The notes beneath the pieces were generated by a model. That model was not told the DNA's origin. It saw only the letters and a program-made list of their open reading frames with translations, and did no database searches. DNA of 64,000 nt, taken from NCBI GenBank assembly GCA_018340805.1, contig JACMZG010000008.1, positions 79,900,307 to 79,964,306 on the forward strand. Direction: 5' to 3'. Position numbers and translations under genes: made by a program. Shown piece by piece: positions 1-10,869 of this stretch; within the stretch, counting starts at the first letter, position 1, and the number at the start of each line of letters is the position of its first letter. Source of the DNA: Microvelia longipes (taxonomy: Eukaryota; Arthropoda; Insecta; Hemiptera; Veliidae).

Positions 1-1725
1 TACCATGACTAGTTGTCTCCATTTATAGATTAAATATACTGACAAATATAACAGTGATTGATGATGTTAAGAGAGCCTATACCAGTGATCTAATTTTGTC
101 TCCATTTATAGATTAAATATACTGACAAATATAACAGTGATTTGATGATGTTAAGAGAGCCTAATACATGATCTGTTTGTCTCCATTTATAGATTAAATA
201 CTGACAAATAAACATGATTTGAGATGTTAAGAGAGCCTATACCATGATCTAATTTGTCTCCATTTAAGATTAAATATACTGACAAATATAAACAGTGATT
301 TGATTGTTAAGAGAGACTATACCATGATCTAATTGTCTCCATTTATAGATTAAATATACTGACAAATATAACAGTGATTTGATGATGTTAAGAGGACCAT
401 ACCATGATCTAATTTGTCTCCATTTATAGATTAAATATACTGACAAATATATAACAGTGATTTGATGATGTTAAGAGAGCCTATACCATGATCTAGTTTG
501 TCTCCATTTATAGATTAATATACTGATTAACAGTGATTTGATGATGTTAAGCCTATACCATGATCTAATTTGTCTCCATTTATAGATTAAATATACTGAC
601 AAATTAGTGATTGATGAGTAAGAGACCTATACCATGATCTAATTTGTCTCCATTTATAGATTAAATATACTGGACAAATATAACAGTGATTGATGATGTT
701 AAGAGAGCCTATACCATGATCTAATTTGTCTCCATTTATAGATTAAATATACTGACAAATATAACAGTGATTTGATGATGTTAAGAGAGCTATACCATGA
801 TCTAATTTGTCTCCATTATAGATTAAAATATACTGACAAATATACAGTGATTTGATTATTGTTAGAAGCTATACCATGATCTAATTGTCTCCATTTATAG
901 ATTAAATATACTGACAAATATAACAGTGATTTGATGATGTTAAGAGACTATTAGATCTAGTTTGTCTCCAGTATTTAGATTAAATATACTGACAAAATAT
1001 AACAGTGATTTGATGATGTTAAGAGAGCCTATACCATGATCTAATTTGTCCATTTATAGATTAAATATACTGAAAATAACAGTGATTTGATGATGTTAAG
1101 AGAGCCTATACCATGATCTAGTTTGTCTCCATTTATAGATTAAATATACTGACAAATATGAATTGATTGATGTTAAGAGAGCCTATACCATGATCTAATT
1201 TGTCTCCATTTATAGATTAAATATACTGACAAATATAACAGTGATTTGATGATGTTAAGAGAGCCTATACCATGATCTAATTTGTCTCCATTTATAGATT
1301 AAATATACTGACAAATATAACAGTGATTTGATGATGTTAAGAGAGCCTATACCATGATCTAATTTGTCTCCATTTATAGATTAAATACTGACAAATATAA
1401 CAGTGATTTGATGATGTTAAGAGAGACTATACCATGATCTAATTTGTCTCCATTTATAGATTAAATATACTGACAAATATAACAGTGATTTGATGATGTT
1501 AAGAGAGACTATACCATGATCTAATTTGTCTCCATTTATAGATTAAATATATGACAAATATAACAGTGATTTGATGATGTTAAGAGAGCCTATACCATGA
1601 TCTAATTTGTCTCCATTTATAGATTAAATATACTGACAAATATACAGTGATTTGATGATGTTAAGAGAGCCTATACCATGATCTAATTTGTCTCCATTTA
1701 TAGATTAAATATACTGACAAATATA
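1..1725. repeat. 82-bp tandem satellite array (truncated by window start)
   Basis: About 21 head-to-tail copies of an 82-bp AT-rich unit. The repeat starts TTTGTCTCC at 1199, 1281 and 1363, giving an exact period of 82. Copies from about 1150 to 1700 are nearly identical, while those before about 1150 carry many one- and two-base deletions. The array breaks off at about 1725 into a G-run. It has no coding potential. The array runs off the left edge, so its full size is unknown. Confidence 0.95.
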
Positions 1726-2329
1726 ACTGGGGGCCCAGTAATTTGATGCTGTTAAGATTGACTACACTTATCCTTAATTTAATAGGGACCTAATTTATGG
1801 GTAAAATACACAACCCATACTCATACAAAATATGGGTATGATCTCCATTCAATTAAATAAAATAATATAGCACAACAACATTTTTAGGTAAATTTTTTGG
1901 GGGTCCCTATTTACCGGGGGACCCCCGCAATACTGGGGGCCCCCGCAATAATGGCATTTGGGGACCTATTAATACTCCATTATTAGTCCATTATTACCCC
2001 ATTATTAGGGCGGGTGAAACCTACCTCATTTTTAACAAAAATAAAAATTGCCCATGTATATAAATACAAGTGAAGTTATAAGCATATAAAACTAATGAGG
2101 TTTGCTCTTTTTTCTGAAGTATATCTATAGTGAAATAGTGTATATATCGATATATAGTGAAATCTTAAATTTTTGTGCATTATGGACTCGTCGGTTTTTG
2201 GTGTTTCTTTGTATAATTCATTTTAATATTACTAGTATTGGTCACTAGTCTTAATTAATTCAAAATTATTTTAAGACACTAATTGGGGCTGCATTGCATT
2301 GCTTAATGTCAAAAGTTGGAATGTTTTAT
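1726..2329. other. Non-coding stretch with G/C-run cluster
   Basis: No gene seen. At 1895-1965 there are several alternating runs of five or six G and C, followed by a short repeated CCATTATTA motif up to about 2010. The rest is plain AT-rich DNA. Confidence 0.6.
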
Positions 2330-2830
2330 AATAAGGTTTGTTCGAGTTTTCTCATTAACCCGATGTCATAATTCCTAATCGATTGACGTCATTAACCCGC
2401 GTTAATGAATCAGCAAAAATTTTGAAAAATCATAAAATGCGGAAAAATAAATGCCATTTATAAGTCTTATAAATTCATCATAAATAATGAAAAATAATAA
2501 GTCATTTATCAAATGTCTTGTGTACGTTTTATAAAAAATTGTTAAAGGTCGGCAAATAATGCAATTGAGTTGGAATTTGGTACTAGTATATACCTTTATG
2601 TAATAAATAAGATAAATATAGATTAAATATTACTAAAACTATGTTTCAAAAATGTATAATTGTATGTTTCAAAACAAGTATATCCATGATTTCTGTTGAA
2701 TCATAAAAGTTAAGCAGCATTGAGCGTGCTCATTGAAACGTTGCAGTATAAATTTCGATGAGCGTAGCGAATCCGATGTGATGAGGAAAAATTCCGAGGT
2801 ACTCGGGTACGGATACCCCGTACCCGATTT
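2330..2830 (+). repeat. 5S-rRNA-like dispersed repeat, damaged copy
   Basis: Copy of the 5S-like dispersed repeat, in the orientation where the 5S-like segment reads 5' to 3'. The body (CGTCATTAACCCGC, then CTTGTGTACG and the TACCTTTATGTAATAAATAAG region) leads into AAAGTTAAGCAGCATTGAGCGT at about 2707, which resembles the 5S box A region. The box C part is deleted. The tail GAGCGTAGCGAATCCGATGTG to CCCGTACCCGATTTTT closes the copy. Confidence 0.75.
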
Positions 2831-3059
2831 TTCTTATTTTTAAGGTAAAATTTGCTTATAATAAATTATTAGCATTTATGGCATAGTTGTTTCGGTGTAA
2901 GACAAGGTAATTCTGGAAAGGCCCACTTGGGTTCTTGCTACCTATATAAATATGCAAGATAGATCCTCACTAGTCTTGTTTGAACTCTTTCTTATTTATA
3001 CCGTAAGTATAATTATATACTACCGTAGAAATTAATAGTATATAATACGTAGATATAAT

Positions 3060-3590
3060 ACGTAGAAATTAAAAACCTGGATACCACCGGAATTATCAGA
3101 TTCGGGGTTTTTAAGACCACCTGAGTAATTATACAAAGTTGTCTCTCTGAATGTGTGTGTCTGTTATCATTGCAGCTCCTAGTGTATTTATGCTAGAGAG
3201 TTGAAACTTTGACACAATATAATTGTGCGAGAGACAATTTGTGTTGTGTCAACTATTCATATTTTTCAAACTCGGTAGTATCAAATGATAGTAAAACTTT
3301 ATACAAAAATCAGTCTTTCAACAAAAATCAGAAATATCAAAATATCATAAGACTCGAAAAAATGTTGCGATCAATTAAAAATTTGGCACGCATGTAGCCA
3401 TGTATAAGACTAACATATATGCCAAGTTTCATCTTATTACCAGCATAAGTTTAATTTTTATCGAATGGCTTGTTTACGTTTTTTAGTAAATTGTAAACAA
3501 TCCCAAGTGTATACCTTTACGAAATAAATATGTACACCGAGTTTCGTTTCAATACGACAAATTTACCCATGATTCTTACTCAAATTTTAT
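3060..3590 (+). repeat. 5S-rRNA-like dispersed repeat, 5' body only
   Basis: Same family. It starts near the ACCGGAATTATC motif, passes a TGTGTGTGTCTGTTATCAT run and the CTCCTAGTGTATTTATGCTAGAGAG block, and ends near the TTTCGTTTCAATACGAC block. The 5S-like segment and tail are missing, so this is a 3'-truncated copy. Confidence 0.7.
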
Positions 3591-4010
3591 CTGGATTTTC
3601 CAAAGGAAATACGCTAAAACCATTTTGTCATAATCCTTTAAGTTTTAATTTCGTGCAAATAATGGTGAGCATATTTTTGTAAAACCAATGCTCCGCAACT
3701 TTAGCTCAGCATTTACTTTGAAAAGTCGAGAAAAAATGTTGAGTAACGAGTAATTATACAAACCCTCGAGTTATTGATATTAACCAATAATGGGGTTTCA
3801 AGCACGGAAATATTTTAAAGAAAATTCGCCCGGCAAGCTGACCCCACGCCAGAATATTTGTTTAAGAGTCCATTTTTTGCTTGACTGTTCGGTTTATACT
3901 TACTAAGAATAATTACTGTTCTTCATTGGTTCTAATAATTATAATTGATTAATACCTGAAGTCCAAGTTAAAGGGATTAGAGTGAGAAAAGATAATTAAG
4001 AGCTCATACA
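3591..4010. other. Non-coding; foldback fragment and target duplication
   Basis: No gene. At about 3820-3905 there is a fragment related to the foldback family seen at 4345-4815 (GCCCGGCAAGCTGACC, CACGCCAGAAT). Bases 4003-4010 are the left 8-bp target duplication (CTCATACA) of the next element. Confidence 0.5.
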
Positions 4011-4077
4011 CATGGGCGTAGCCAGGGTTGCCTTTAGGGGGGGGGCCCATCATATATTAATATTATATTATATTATA

Positions 4078-4132
4078 TATATATATATATAATATATTAT
4101 ATATATATATATATATTATATATATATGTGTG

Positions 4133-4170
<38 letters not shown>
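4078..4170. repeat. (TA)n then (TG)n microsatellite
   Basis: About 40 bases of TA repeat followed by about 45 bases of TG repeat, inside the 4011-6163 element. Confidence 0.9.
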
Positions 4171-4171
<1 letters not shown>

Positions 4172-4344
4172 TGTCTGTGTGTATGTAAGGTTTATGGTTT
4201 TTTTAAATAATTCTGGCGCGGTGGTCCGCATTTCGAGCGAATTTCTTTTGGATGCGTGTTTTCGTGCTTAACAACAATTCTGGTTGGAATTATCATTTTT
4301 ATAGTTTTTTTACATTATATAAGTTTTACAACTACTGAATAAAT

Positions 4345-4815
4345 AATTCGGCGCGGTGGTCCGCTGTCGGGCAAATTTTAATTTAGAATGCGTATATCTG
4401 TGCTTAAACCCCATTTCTTGGTTAACGTTTCGGTTCATGCTTTAAACCTAAGCTGTTACTCAATTGTCAAGCACTGCTCGTAACTCATTTTTGTCTGTAT
4501 TTTTTCAAAGAAAATGCGCATAATTATCCTATGCCTCTAAAGTTAGCAGTACGCACTATTATTTGAAATAGTTTAAAGCTTAGTTACTTATCTTCAAGCT
4601 TAGTCAGTTATCTTTCAAAAGTTTTAGCGCATTTCCTTTGAAAAATACAGACAAAATGAGTTACGAGCAGAGCTTGACAATTGAGTAACTGCTTAGGTTC
4701 TGAAGTATGAACCGGAACCTTAAGCAAGAAATGGGTTGTTAAGCAAGGAAACACGAATTCTAAATGAAATTTGCCCAACAGCGGATCACCGCGCCAGAAT
4801 TATTTAGTAGTTATA
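4345..4815. repeat. Foldback (long inverted repeat) element
   Basis: The left arm starts TTCGGCGCGGTGGTCCGC and the right arm ends with the reverse complement, GCGGATCACCGCGCCAGAA. Further paired blocks lie inward (ACTCAATTGTCAAGC against GCTTGACAATTGAGT; GAACC/GGTTC blocks). Arms are about 170 bp each and imperfect. It is nested in the hAT-like element. Related copies lie at about 3820-3905 and 12826-13205. Confidence 0.7.
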
Positions 4816-4968
4816 TACATATATAATGTAAAAAAAGAATAAAAATTAACGTTCCTACCAGGATTGTTGTTAATCAAGGAAGCACGAGTAGATATAAACT
4901 TATTTTATGCAAAAAAACGATAAGAAATATCGTCCCAACCAGGATTTAAACCCAGGAGAGAGTTTGAG

Positions 4969-5480
4969 TGGTCGTATCGACTCCGGACCACTGCCATTCA
5001 ACACACAGGGCCCAAAAACATGGAAAACGACTCCCCACTTGAAATATGTTATTTAGGGTCCAAAATTTAGGTTTTCCTGCATTAACCACCGTTTTTTTGA
5101 CTTTATGATCACTTAGAGTGGCCGTATCGACTTCAGACCAAATTTAATCGATTTGACGCCCAAAAATACATAGAAAACGACACCCTACCCAAAATTTTTT
5201 GTTCATCAACCGTAATTTTGGTTTTCAGTAATTTGTTGTGCTTTTTCGACTTTTTGGTCATTTAGAGTGGTCGTATTGACTTCAGACTGGTTTCATTCTA
5301 TTCAGTGCCCAAACATACATAAAAACGACTCCCTACTCGAAATTTATTTATTTTTTATCGACCTAAATTTTAGTTTCCGGTAATTTACAATGGTTTTTCC
5401 GACTTTTTGGTCATTTAGAGTGGTTGCATTGACTTCGGACCGGTTTTTATTTGATTCAGCGTCTCAAAAAACGTATACAT
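4969..5480. repeat. ~150-bp tandem repeat, about 3.5 units
   Basis: Units begin GAGTGGTCGTATCGACT and variants near 4969, 5116, 5268 and 5418. Each contains a CCCAAAAAYATR...GAAAACGACTCCCTAC block and ends with CGACTTTTTGGTCATTTAGA. Units are roughly 75-85% alike by eye. A reverse-oriented relative is at 26350-26545. Confidence 0.75.
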
Positions 5481-6171
5481 TGACCTTTTTTGCGGCGAAA
5501 AAATTTAACCCCTGAATTTTGCCGATTTTTTGAAACTTTTGCTGACTCAGCAAACTGGGTTAATGATGTTACAAAAACCTTGTTTTCAATAGGGTTTGTG
5601 TCCTCCCAAAGGTTGATTTTTGTACCAAGTTTGATTAAAAAATATCCGTTCCAAAGATAGTGTTTTTACAAGAAACTGATGCCTATCCCATTAGCGAATT
5701 TTATTCCCAAAGGAAATTCGCTAAAAAAACAAAGCTCTTAGAGGACAAATCAAAATATTTTTTTTTTAAATAGTCTTAATGAAAACAAAAAAACAATTTC
5801 CCTAAAACAAAATTATAATTATTATTGAACTGAACTGAACTAAATATGGTTTTTATTTTAATATATAAACCACAAAGTTAATTATGTCGAACTAAAAAAA
5901 ACAATTTAATTTTAAGACAAAGCTACCTTTAAGCTCTAAATTATTATAAATAAAATTATAAAATTAATTAATTATTTTTATAAAATTAAATTTAGATTAA
6001 TTTATAAAAAAAAATGTTTTTCCTTGCCTGAACCATAGTTTTTATATATAGTTTTAATTAATTATTAAAAATTAATAATAGTTTTTATATAATTTTTGCA
6101 ACAACCCTGCTCGGCTAGGGGGGGGCCGGGCCCCCCCCCTGCCCCCCCCCTGGCTACGCCATGCTCATACA

Positions 6172-6544
6172 ACTTTATCGACAGAGACGAGACGAGGTAG
6201 CCGAGTATATGACAGTGTTTCCCTGAACCTAATTACCCAGTTCGATTAGTTCAAGTTCAAGGCCTTCTATATATAGGGAAAGTTTATACTACACGTTGCT
6301 TGTACTAAGTATATTAGTAGGTCTAGGTCTAGTCTACACTCTCACACCAATGGCAAAGTCATCATAGCTAATTTATACATACAATTTAAAATAACATGCT
6401 CTTTTTTCAAAGATAGAGCAGAAAGCAGAAATTAAAACATTTACAATTTCAGCTTCAGGAGAGGAGACATTTTTAAATTCAATCTGAAATTAATAAAACA
6501 AAAGAGTAATTATTATAATATTTTGTTTTATTGCAATAAAAAAA
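6172..6544. other. Non-coding spacer
   Basis: No ORF, tandem repeat or recognisable element seen between the hAT-like element and the next dispersed repeat. Confidence 0.4.
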
Positions 6545-7050
6545 TTGGGTAGGGGGTAGCTCGGAATTTTTCTTTACCTTTCCGGACTCGCTACGCTGAA
6601 GCTTACTGCTCGTCCTTAGAAGATGGAAATGACTTAATTTTTATTGCAGTTCGTCTTCGGACTCTCTTCCTCTGACAGTAAAACATTCCTTTTATTCCCA
6701 GCAGTCACCCATCCAGGTATTGACCCTGCTCGATGCTGCTTAACTACAGTGATTCATCAATAACGGTATATAAATAACTGTATTGAAATAAAACTTAGCA
6801 TTGTACTTAAAACTCAGCACTTGAACCTAACATGCTCCTAAAACTTATTATTTATATTAATTTATTGTCACTTGTGTCTCAATTAGATTATTTTTCGATT
6901 TTTAACAATTTAAACATAAACACTTATAGATTTTATTTGATAAATATTGAAATGATGCTGATAAGTAAATGAAACTTAGCACATTTGTAAGTCTTATACA
7001 TGAGTACAGCACAGTTGCTCTATAAAATTTTGTAACGGTGTTCAGTACTA
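6545..7050 (-). repeat. 5S-rRNA-like dispersed repeat, reverse copy
   Basis: Begins with the family end (GGTAGCTCGGAATTTTTCTTTACC). It carries a reverse-complement 5S-like segment at about 6697-6747 (CAGCAGTCACCCATCCAGG...GATGCTGCTTAAC), then diverged body sequence. Confidence 0.7.
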
Positions 7051-7282
7051 ATAGTTTAAGTAGCTGAACAGACAGAGGTTTATTTTGTAAAGCACTTCTT
7101 ATCTGTTGAGAGTCCAATTACACATTTGCAGTTTCCGTCGTTTAACTATTTTTCAAAACATTAGTGAACACGCAGAATGTTATGCTTAGCATTAACGCGG
7201 TAGTAGAAGTGCTGACACACCAAACTTCTTTCTGTAGAAATGGCATCATCTATACCAGGTTTTTCTCTTTAAACAGCCCATT

Positions 7283-7288
7283 TTTATT
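7283..7288 (-). promoter_or_regulatory. Candidate poly(A) signal for the LDLa gene
   Basis: Plus-strand TTTATT reads AATAAA on the minus strand, about 160 bases downstream of the stop codon of the LDLa protein. AATAAA is frequent in AT-rich DNA, so this is only positionally supported. Confidence 0.35.
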
Positions 7289-7445
7289 AAATAACAATAA
7301 TCTTCATTTGATGTTTATAAAGACTGTATAAGAATTTTTCACATCTTTAATAGAAATTAAATCTTGACGTAGCGTAAATTTAACGTAGTCTTCAGATTTA
7401 ACCAGTCTAGACGCTTTACGTAAGCAACGAACAAAACTAAGTCTT

Positions 7446-8246
7446 TCATTGAAGAGGGGTTAAGATGTGTTCACTAGAAGAGTTAATGGATCCCTTGTAC
7501 AATCTGGCTCGATAAATCGAACTCATTATAAATCCAATAATGACTAATAATAGGAGAATCGTGAAAGACTGAGATACAGTGAGGAAGATAAGAAGGTTGA
7601 TCGACTCTTTTACTTCCGTCTTTGACTTTTCTGGTTTGTCATCTTCCGAGAAGTTCAAAGTTTGTGGTATTCCATTTATGAAGTATGGACAAAATAACTC
7701 GTCTACTCCAGACTCGCAGTTTTTACGTCCGTCACAAAGTTCTGACTTTTTGAAACACTCTGTCAAATTCGAATCTTTTGAGTAGCATTGGTAATGGTCT
7801 TCAGGACAACCATTTTGAGAATATTCATAATGGAATCCATTTTGAATTTGATAAGGACAATAATGCTCGTCTGATCCATCGGCACAGTCCACATGTCCGT
7901 CGCATATCCAGTTATCTTTGATACATTTACTTCCCGTGAGGACTTCGACTCCAGTCCTGCACATAATCCATTCCGTGGTACAAAATCCTTTTACAAATTT
8001 AAAAGTGAACCCGTTTTTAAATCCAAAATTGAATTTACCTGAACAATATTTCTCGTCTGAACTATCCGAACAATCGAAGTCATTGTCACACACGTGATCA
8101 GCTCTAATACATTCGTGACTACCCTTATCTCTAAAATTATACCCGTTTTCGCACTGGACGTACCCACGGCTACATCTTCCATGACTTAGATTGTACTGGA
8201 AAGCAATTTGAGTCAAACTAAATAGAATTATACATTTTTGAAACAT
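7446..8246 (-). CDS. Single-pass membrane protein with three LDL-receptor class A domains
   Basis: The frame is open from 8339. I choose the internal ATG at 8244-8246 because it gives a typical signal peptide (residues 1-18, starting MFQKCIILFSL) and a 266-residue protein. Three LDLa modules follow at about 25-68, 89-130 and 147-186. Each has six cysteines, and each ends in an acidic calcium-binding block (CDNDFDCSDSSDE, CDGHVDCADGSDE, CDGRKNCESGVDE; the third is weaker). A hydrophobic segment at about 216-241 followed by YRAR gives a type I membrane protein with a short tail. Possible N-glycosylation sites include NLS, NLT and NFS. LDLa modules bind ligands in lipoprotein and other endocytic receptors; here there are no EGF or beta-propeller modules, so the ligand cannot be named. 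The frame is intact without introns, so it may be an intronless gene, a terminal exon or a retrocopy. Confidence 0.8.
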   Translation of the reverse strand: MFQKCIILFSLTQIAFQYNLSHGRCSRGYVQCENGYNFRDKGSHECIRADHVCDNDFDCSDSSDEKYCSGKFNFGFKNGFTFKFVKGFCTTEWIMCRTGVEVLTGSKCIKDNWICDGHVDCADGSDEHYCPYQIQNGFHYEYSQNGCPEDHYQCYSKDSNLTECFKKSELCDGRKNCESGVDELFCPYFINGIPQTLNFSEDDKPEKSKTEVKESINLLIFLTVSQSFTILLLLVIIGFIMSSIYRARLYKGSINSSSEHILTPLQ

Positions 8247-8699
8247 AGTTTTAGCTTTGTAAATGTTGATTGATTTATACATAACAGACGATGGTTCCTT
8301 TATCGTCGAATATGAGATAACATAATCAATATTTAGCATTCAATGAATACTGATAAAACATTAATGTCTAGCATTAATTATTACTATACAATAATAATAA
8401 AACCTGACAATAATAATAAATTTTGCGGGTGGAAAATTTTAGTTGCACTAACATGAATTCTGAAAGTGTTCTTAAAATATTAGAATTAGGAAAATATGTA
8501 AATTTTTGTTAAGTCTACGTTTTGACATAACTGCTATCAGATAGTCCATCCATGCAGGCCCTTAGCAAACCAGATCTTGTAAGAGGTGGGAGTAAATCTC
8601 AGAAGAGGTGATTTTTCGCACACCTTTCAAGGACTTCCACAAAACACTTGGTCAGAGGGAGCGACCTGCATCTGTTCTGCTACTATCTACAATTCTAGT
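8247..8699. other. Upstream region of the LDLa gene
   Basis: The minus-strand frame stays open to 8339 but the extra 31 residues look untranslated. Beyond this is AT-rich DNA up to the next dispersed repeat. No convincing promoter element is visible. Confidence 0.4.
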
Positions 8700-9450
8700 A
8701 TAGTTAAAAAAAGGCGGGTTCGGGGTACCTCAGAGCTTTTCCTTTATCGCATCGCTCATCCTCCCTGCTTCGGACTTGCTTCGCTTGTCCTCAGAATGTA
8801 CAAGTCTTTTAATTTTTACTGCAACATGTCTTCAGAATCGCTTCACTCGTCCTACTAGTAAATTCAACTATTTTATTCACAGCGGTCACCCATCCAGGCA
8901 CTGACCACGCTCGATGCTTCTTAACTTGTATGGTCTGACAAAAATCATAGATATACTTTTCGTATTCATCTAAAACTTGGTGAACTTATTTATTAAGTAA
9001 ATGTTTACATTTGTACTAAATTTCACTTCAATTGAATCATTTTCTGATTTTTATATTTTTTTTTAAAAAAACGTACACAAGTCATTTGATAAAAATTAAA
9101 CTAATGTTGATAATGAGATGTAACTTGGCACATATGTTAGTCTTATAAATGGCTGTATGCGTGCCAGATCACAATCGGATTGCATCATTGTTGCGCGTTT
9201 TATGATTTTTCGAAAGTTTTGTTGTGTCATTATTACGGGTTAATGACGTCCTAAAATCGTTATTTTCCGAAAAGTACAACTACATGATTTTTGTACGAAG
9301 TTCCAACTCTCTAGCATAAATACACTGGGAGCTACGATGATAACACCACACACATACAGACAGACAACTTTGTGACAACTCAGGAGGCCTTTAAAACTCC
9401 TGAAACGGATAATTCCGGTGTCATCTCAGTTTCGGATTTTTTTGCGAACA
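8700..9450 (-). repeat. 5S-rRNA-like dispersed repeat, near-complete reverse copy
   Basis: Starts GGCGGGTTCGGGGTACCTC. The tail contains CTTCGGACTTGCTTCGCTTG at 8768, the motif shared with the 110-bp satellite, and a second related block at about 8830. The reverse 5S-like segment is at 8880-8928 (AGCGGTCACCCATCCAGGCA...GATGCTTCTTAAC). The body continues to the GGTTTCGGATTTTT block near 9440. The 90-residue ORF in this copy is a chance frame. Confidence 0.8.
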
Positions 9451-9980
9451 CAATGCTGCTAAGTATTCTCTAAGATATCTTTAAAACCTAAAAGTATTGT
9501 AAAAAGCATTCTCCTTTTAAAGGAGTTCATCATCAAGATAAAGGACTTATATTATATACTTATATTTCAATATTACATATACATTACTTATATTTTATCT
9601 ATTAAGCCTATATATTTTATCTATTAAGCCTATATATTTTATCTACTAAGCATATATATTTATTCTCTCACACTACTTATTTTCTTGTATTTATAACTTT
9701 TTATCTTGATTAAAAATAAAGGTTATACTTATTTTATTCATTTTATTCATTTATAACATTATTAGTTTATACATATATAACTATAAATAAGTCATAAAGT
9801 TTTACAAAATTTGGACACTAAAACAATTTTTGATTATTAACTCCTTAAAACAGGAGGCTCTTAGTCTCTTTTATAATGCAATTTTTTCTAATATGATTCA
9901 CATATTATTTATTAATGTAGTTAAAATATATAAAAATAAAAATTGAGTTTATCAATCTTAATTTATAATTTTAGTATTAT
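9451..9980. other. Non-coding; small 20-bp tandem repeat
   Basis: Three copies of a 20-bp unit (TATATTTTATCTATTAAGCC) lie at about 9590-9655. The rest is AT-rich DNA with no gene. Confidence 0.6.
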
Positions 9981-10152
9981 AATACGACACATAGCTAAAA
10001 TCATTTGATAGCGTGGGAAAATAATGGGAGGGAGCCAATGAGGTTAGTCTTGGATGTTAAACCACGCCCTCAACTTTAAATCAGGCCAACCATATTGGTT
10101 CCTCAACACTATTTTCCCGCGCTGTCAACTGATTTTAGCCGTGTGTCGTACT
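9981..10152. mobile_element. TIR element, AGTACGACACACGGC family, copy 1
   Basis: Terminal inverted repeats of about 43 bp: AATACGACACATAGCTAAAA...GTGGGAAAATA on the left against TATTTTCCCGCGCTGTCAA...GTGTGTCGTACT on the right. Length about 172 bp. Copies 2 and 3 are at 52715-52884 and 60536-60711. Target duplications are not clear at any of the three, so the superfamily is unassigned. Confidence 0.75.
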
Positions 10153-10869
10153 TTCGTATTTATAAGTTTTTTTATTACTATTATATTAATAAGAAGTTTG
10201 TCGCTATTATAATTTTTTTATATCAAATAAAGAAAGCATTGTTTAAAAAAATACTCTGCACAATTTTAAAAGTTTTAAAAAGACACAGTAAAAAATTAAC
10301 TCTTTAGATAATTTTAATAAATCAAAAAGACAAAACGTATGATTTCATACTATTTAATTGCTCAAATAAACAATTTAATTTAAAACACATAAAGAAATAT
10401 ATTAATACCGAATATTAATAAGAATAATGGACCATAACAAGGCGGATCTATAAAGCGATTACCTTGACGAAGGTTATACTTGCTGAAATAAGGTTAATAG
10501 CACAGGTTACATCAGTCAGGTGAACCATAGATATAATTAACACTTAAATCGATAAAGTAATAATTGAATCAATTTTTTTTGTTTTAAGTTGTCCAAATGA
10601 AAGAACTTCGGAATAAGATGAATCGGGAGTTAATAATTTTATGATTTCCAATGCCAGATCCTAAAATGGAAATGGTTTATACCTCGAAATGGTAAAATGA
10701 TGATGCTGGTTGGTAGTTTTGTAGGATATAATGCTGAAGGATTGGCACTTGAACTTGATTTATTCGTAAAGTATTATTTATACAGGTTTGGAATTAAGTC
10801 ATTTAAAAAAAAAGCTATTCTGAAGGGGCTTCTTGTTGTTAGTTTTTTCATTTGTACAATGCCGTACTA
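10153..10869. other. Non-coding spacer
   Basis: AT-rich DNA. A 70-residue ORF overlapping the right TIR of the preceding element is a chance frame. Nothing else recognised. Confidence 0.4.

Larger units (their letters stand above)
4011..6163. mobile_element. Non-autonomous hAT-like element, 2.15 kb
   Basis: The left end is CATGGGCGTAGCCAGGG and the right end is CCTGGCTACGCCATG, which are inverted copies of each other apart from one missing G. An exact 8-bp duplication, CTCATACA, flanks it at 4003-4010 and 6164-6171. CA-initial termini and 8-bp target duplications are typical of the hAT superfamily. No transposase ORF is visible. The interior holds TA and TG microsatellites, a foldback and a roughly 150-bp tandem array, described separately. 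The G and C homopolymers just inside each end are probably unreliable in length. Confidence 0.75.
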
